Positions 13,522-13,917 of a stretch of DNA of 13,917 bases are shown one piece after another. The translations under genes and the position numbers were made by a program. Positions within the stretch are counted from its first letter, which is position 1; each line of letters begins with the position of its first letter. This DNA comes from Dehalococcoidia bacterium (lineage in GTDB: Bacteria > Chloroflexota > Dehalococcoidia > GIF9 > AB-539-J10): assembly GCA_003562555.1 (NCBI GenBank), contig PWUO01000273.1, forward strand, positions 1-13,917. Reading direction: 5' to 3'. Under the pieces are notes generated by a model. The model saw only the letters and a program-made list of their open reading frames with translations, ran no database searches and was not told where the DNA came from.

Positions 13522-13917
13522 AAATGACTGTACCGGATCACCCTGATCGGTGCGGGTGGGACACTGGCGCGAACTCAACTGATCGCAGCCACATCATGGT
13601 GACGCAACTGCGCCACGAACAAACTGGCGATCTGCACGGCACGACGCCGCGGACTGCATTCTGGCGGTGTCCTGAGTGAAGTCGCCAAGTCTGCTCCTGC
13701 AGCCACAATCGCTCGAGCCATTCCCAGACAATCCCGCTATCACTGACCGGGGCCAGCAGCTATGGTATCAGACCAGTGGGCCGTTATCGAATGCCTGTCT
13801 GAAGGTCTTCACCAGACCACTACAGTCTGCCTCCCTGCAACATCAACCACAGCGAACGATGTGACCCCTCGATCAAGTATTCGCGTTGTCGCAACCACTG
13901 TTGACATCAGAAATCAC
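13522..13917. other. Non-coding stretch upstream of the mutase operon
   Basis: No convincing gene is visible in these 396 bases: the short open frames on + have no ribosome site and low-complexity composition. A dyad GATCA-ccc-TGATC (13536-13548) lies 15 bases upstream of the mutase Shine-Dalgarno and could be an operator. On the - strand TTGTTC (13622-13617) and CATGAT (13598-13593), 18 bases apart, form a weak promoter candidate, which would place the dyad in the transcribed leader. I looked for a cobalamin riboswitch (B12 box) and did not find one. Confidence 0.35.

Noticed and set aside
13676..13864. 62-codon + frame near the right end
   Set aside because: It is rich in Gln, Pro and Ser, shows no motif or ribosome site, and looks like non-coding DNA read by chance.
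13508..13917. Cobalamin riboswitch upstream of the mutase operon
   Set aside because: I looked on the - strand for the B12 box and its surrounding conserved core and found only a loose CCCACTGG string, with no matching context.

Overview
The window is a GC-rich bacterial chromosome segment with ten confident protein genes, one partial gene at the left edge and one doubtful micro-ORF. No rRNA, tRNA, CRISPR array or insertion sequence is visible. The gene set suggests an environmental Chloroflexota-type bacterium, possibly of the Dehalococcoidia/SAR202 group: a PP-loop/NFACT-R tRNA-thiolation-like protein, an MFS monocarboxylate-type carrier, a Gre factor joined to an integrase-like domain, and a split B12 mutase with its own chaperone set. 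This placement is inference from gene content only; no marker gene confirms it.

Left part (1-6135, all on +). The window opens inside a gene whose product joins a tyrosine-recombinase-like SAM domain to a complete GreA/GreB-type domain. Then come a sodium:neurotransmitter-symporter-family transporter, an MFS carrier, RlmN (radical-SAM 23S rRNA A2503 methyltransferase) and a PP-loop ATPase with an NFACT-R-like C-terminus. These genes are separated by 60-300 bases. Several gaps hold promoter-like boxes, and several GC-rich hairpins lie just behind stop codons without a U-tract, so most appear to be single-gene units.

Middle part (6136-9713). A small cupin on the - strand is divergent from a 409-residue protein that I do not recognise. 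The 288-base gap between them carries two dyads. A secreted glutaminyl-peptide cyclotransferase and a NUDIX hydrolase follow on +.

Right part (9726-13521, all on -). In transcription order this is a B12-dependent acyl-CoA mutase large subunit (TTG start, strong Shine-Dalgarno), the separate B12-binding small subunit (TAATG overlap), a possible 31-codon ORF linked by GTGA overlaps at both ends, a CobA/CobO-type ATP:corrinoid adenosyltransferase, and a MeaB/ArgK-type GTPase. Together they could make adenosylcobalamin, load and protect it on the mutase, and rearrange an acyl-CoA.

The mutase is the main point of interest. By eye alignment it keeps the barrel, the CoA-channel residues and the B12 DxHxxG motif. 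Most residues that contact the substrate in methylmalonyl-CoA mutase are replaced, including the Tyr89, Gln197, Tyr243 and His244 equivalents, while the Arg207 equivalent is kept. A new acyl-CoA substrate is the simplest reading. The last 400 bases hold no convincing gene, only possible regulatory sequence for this operon.
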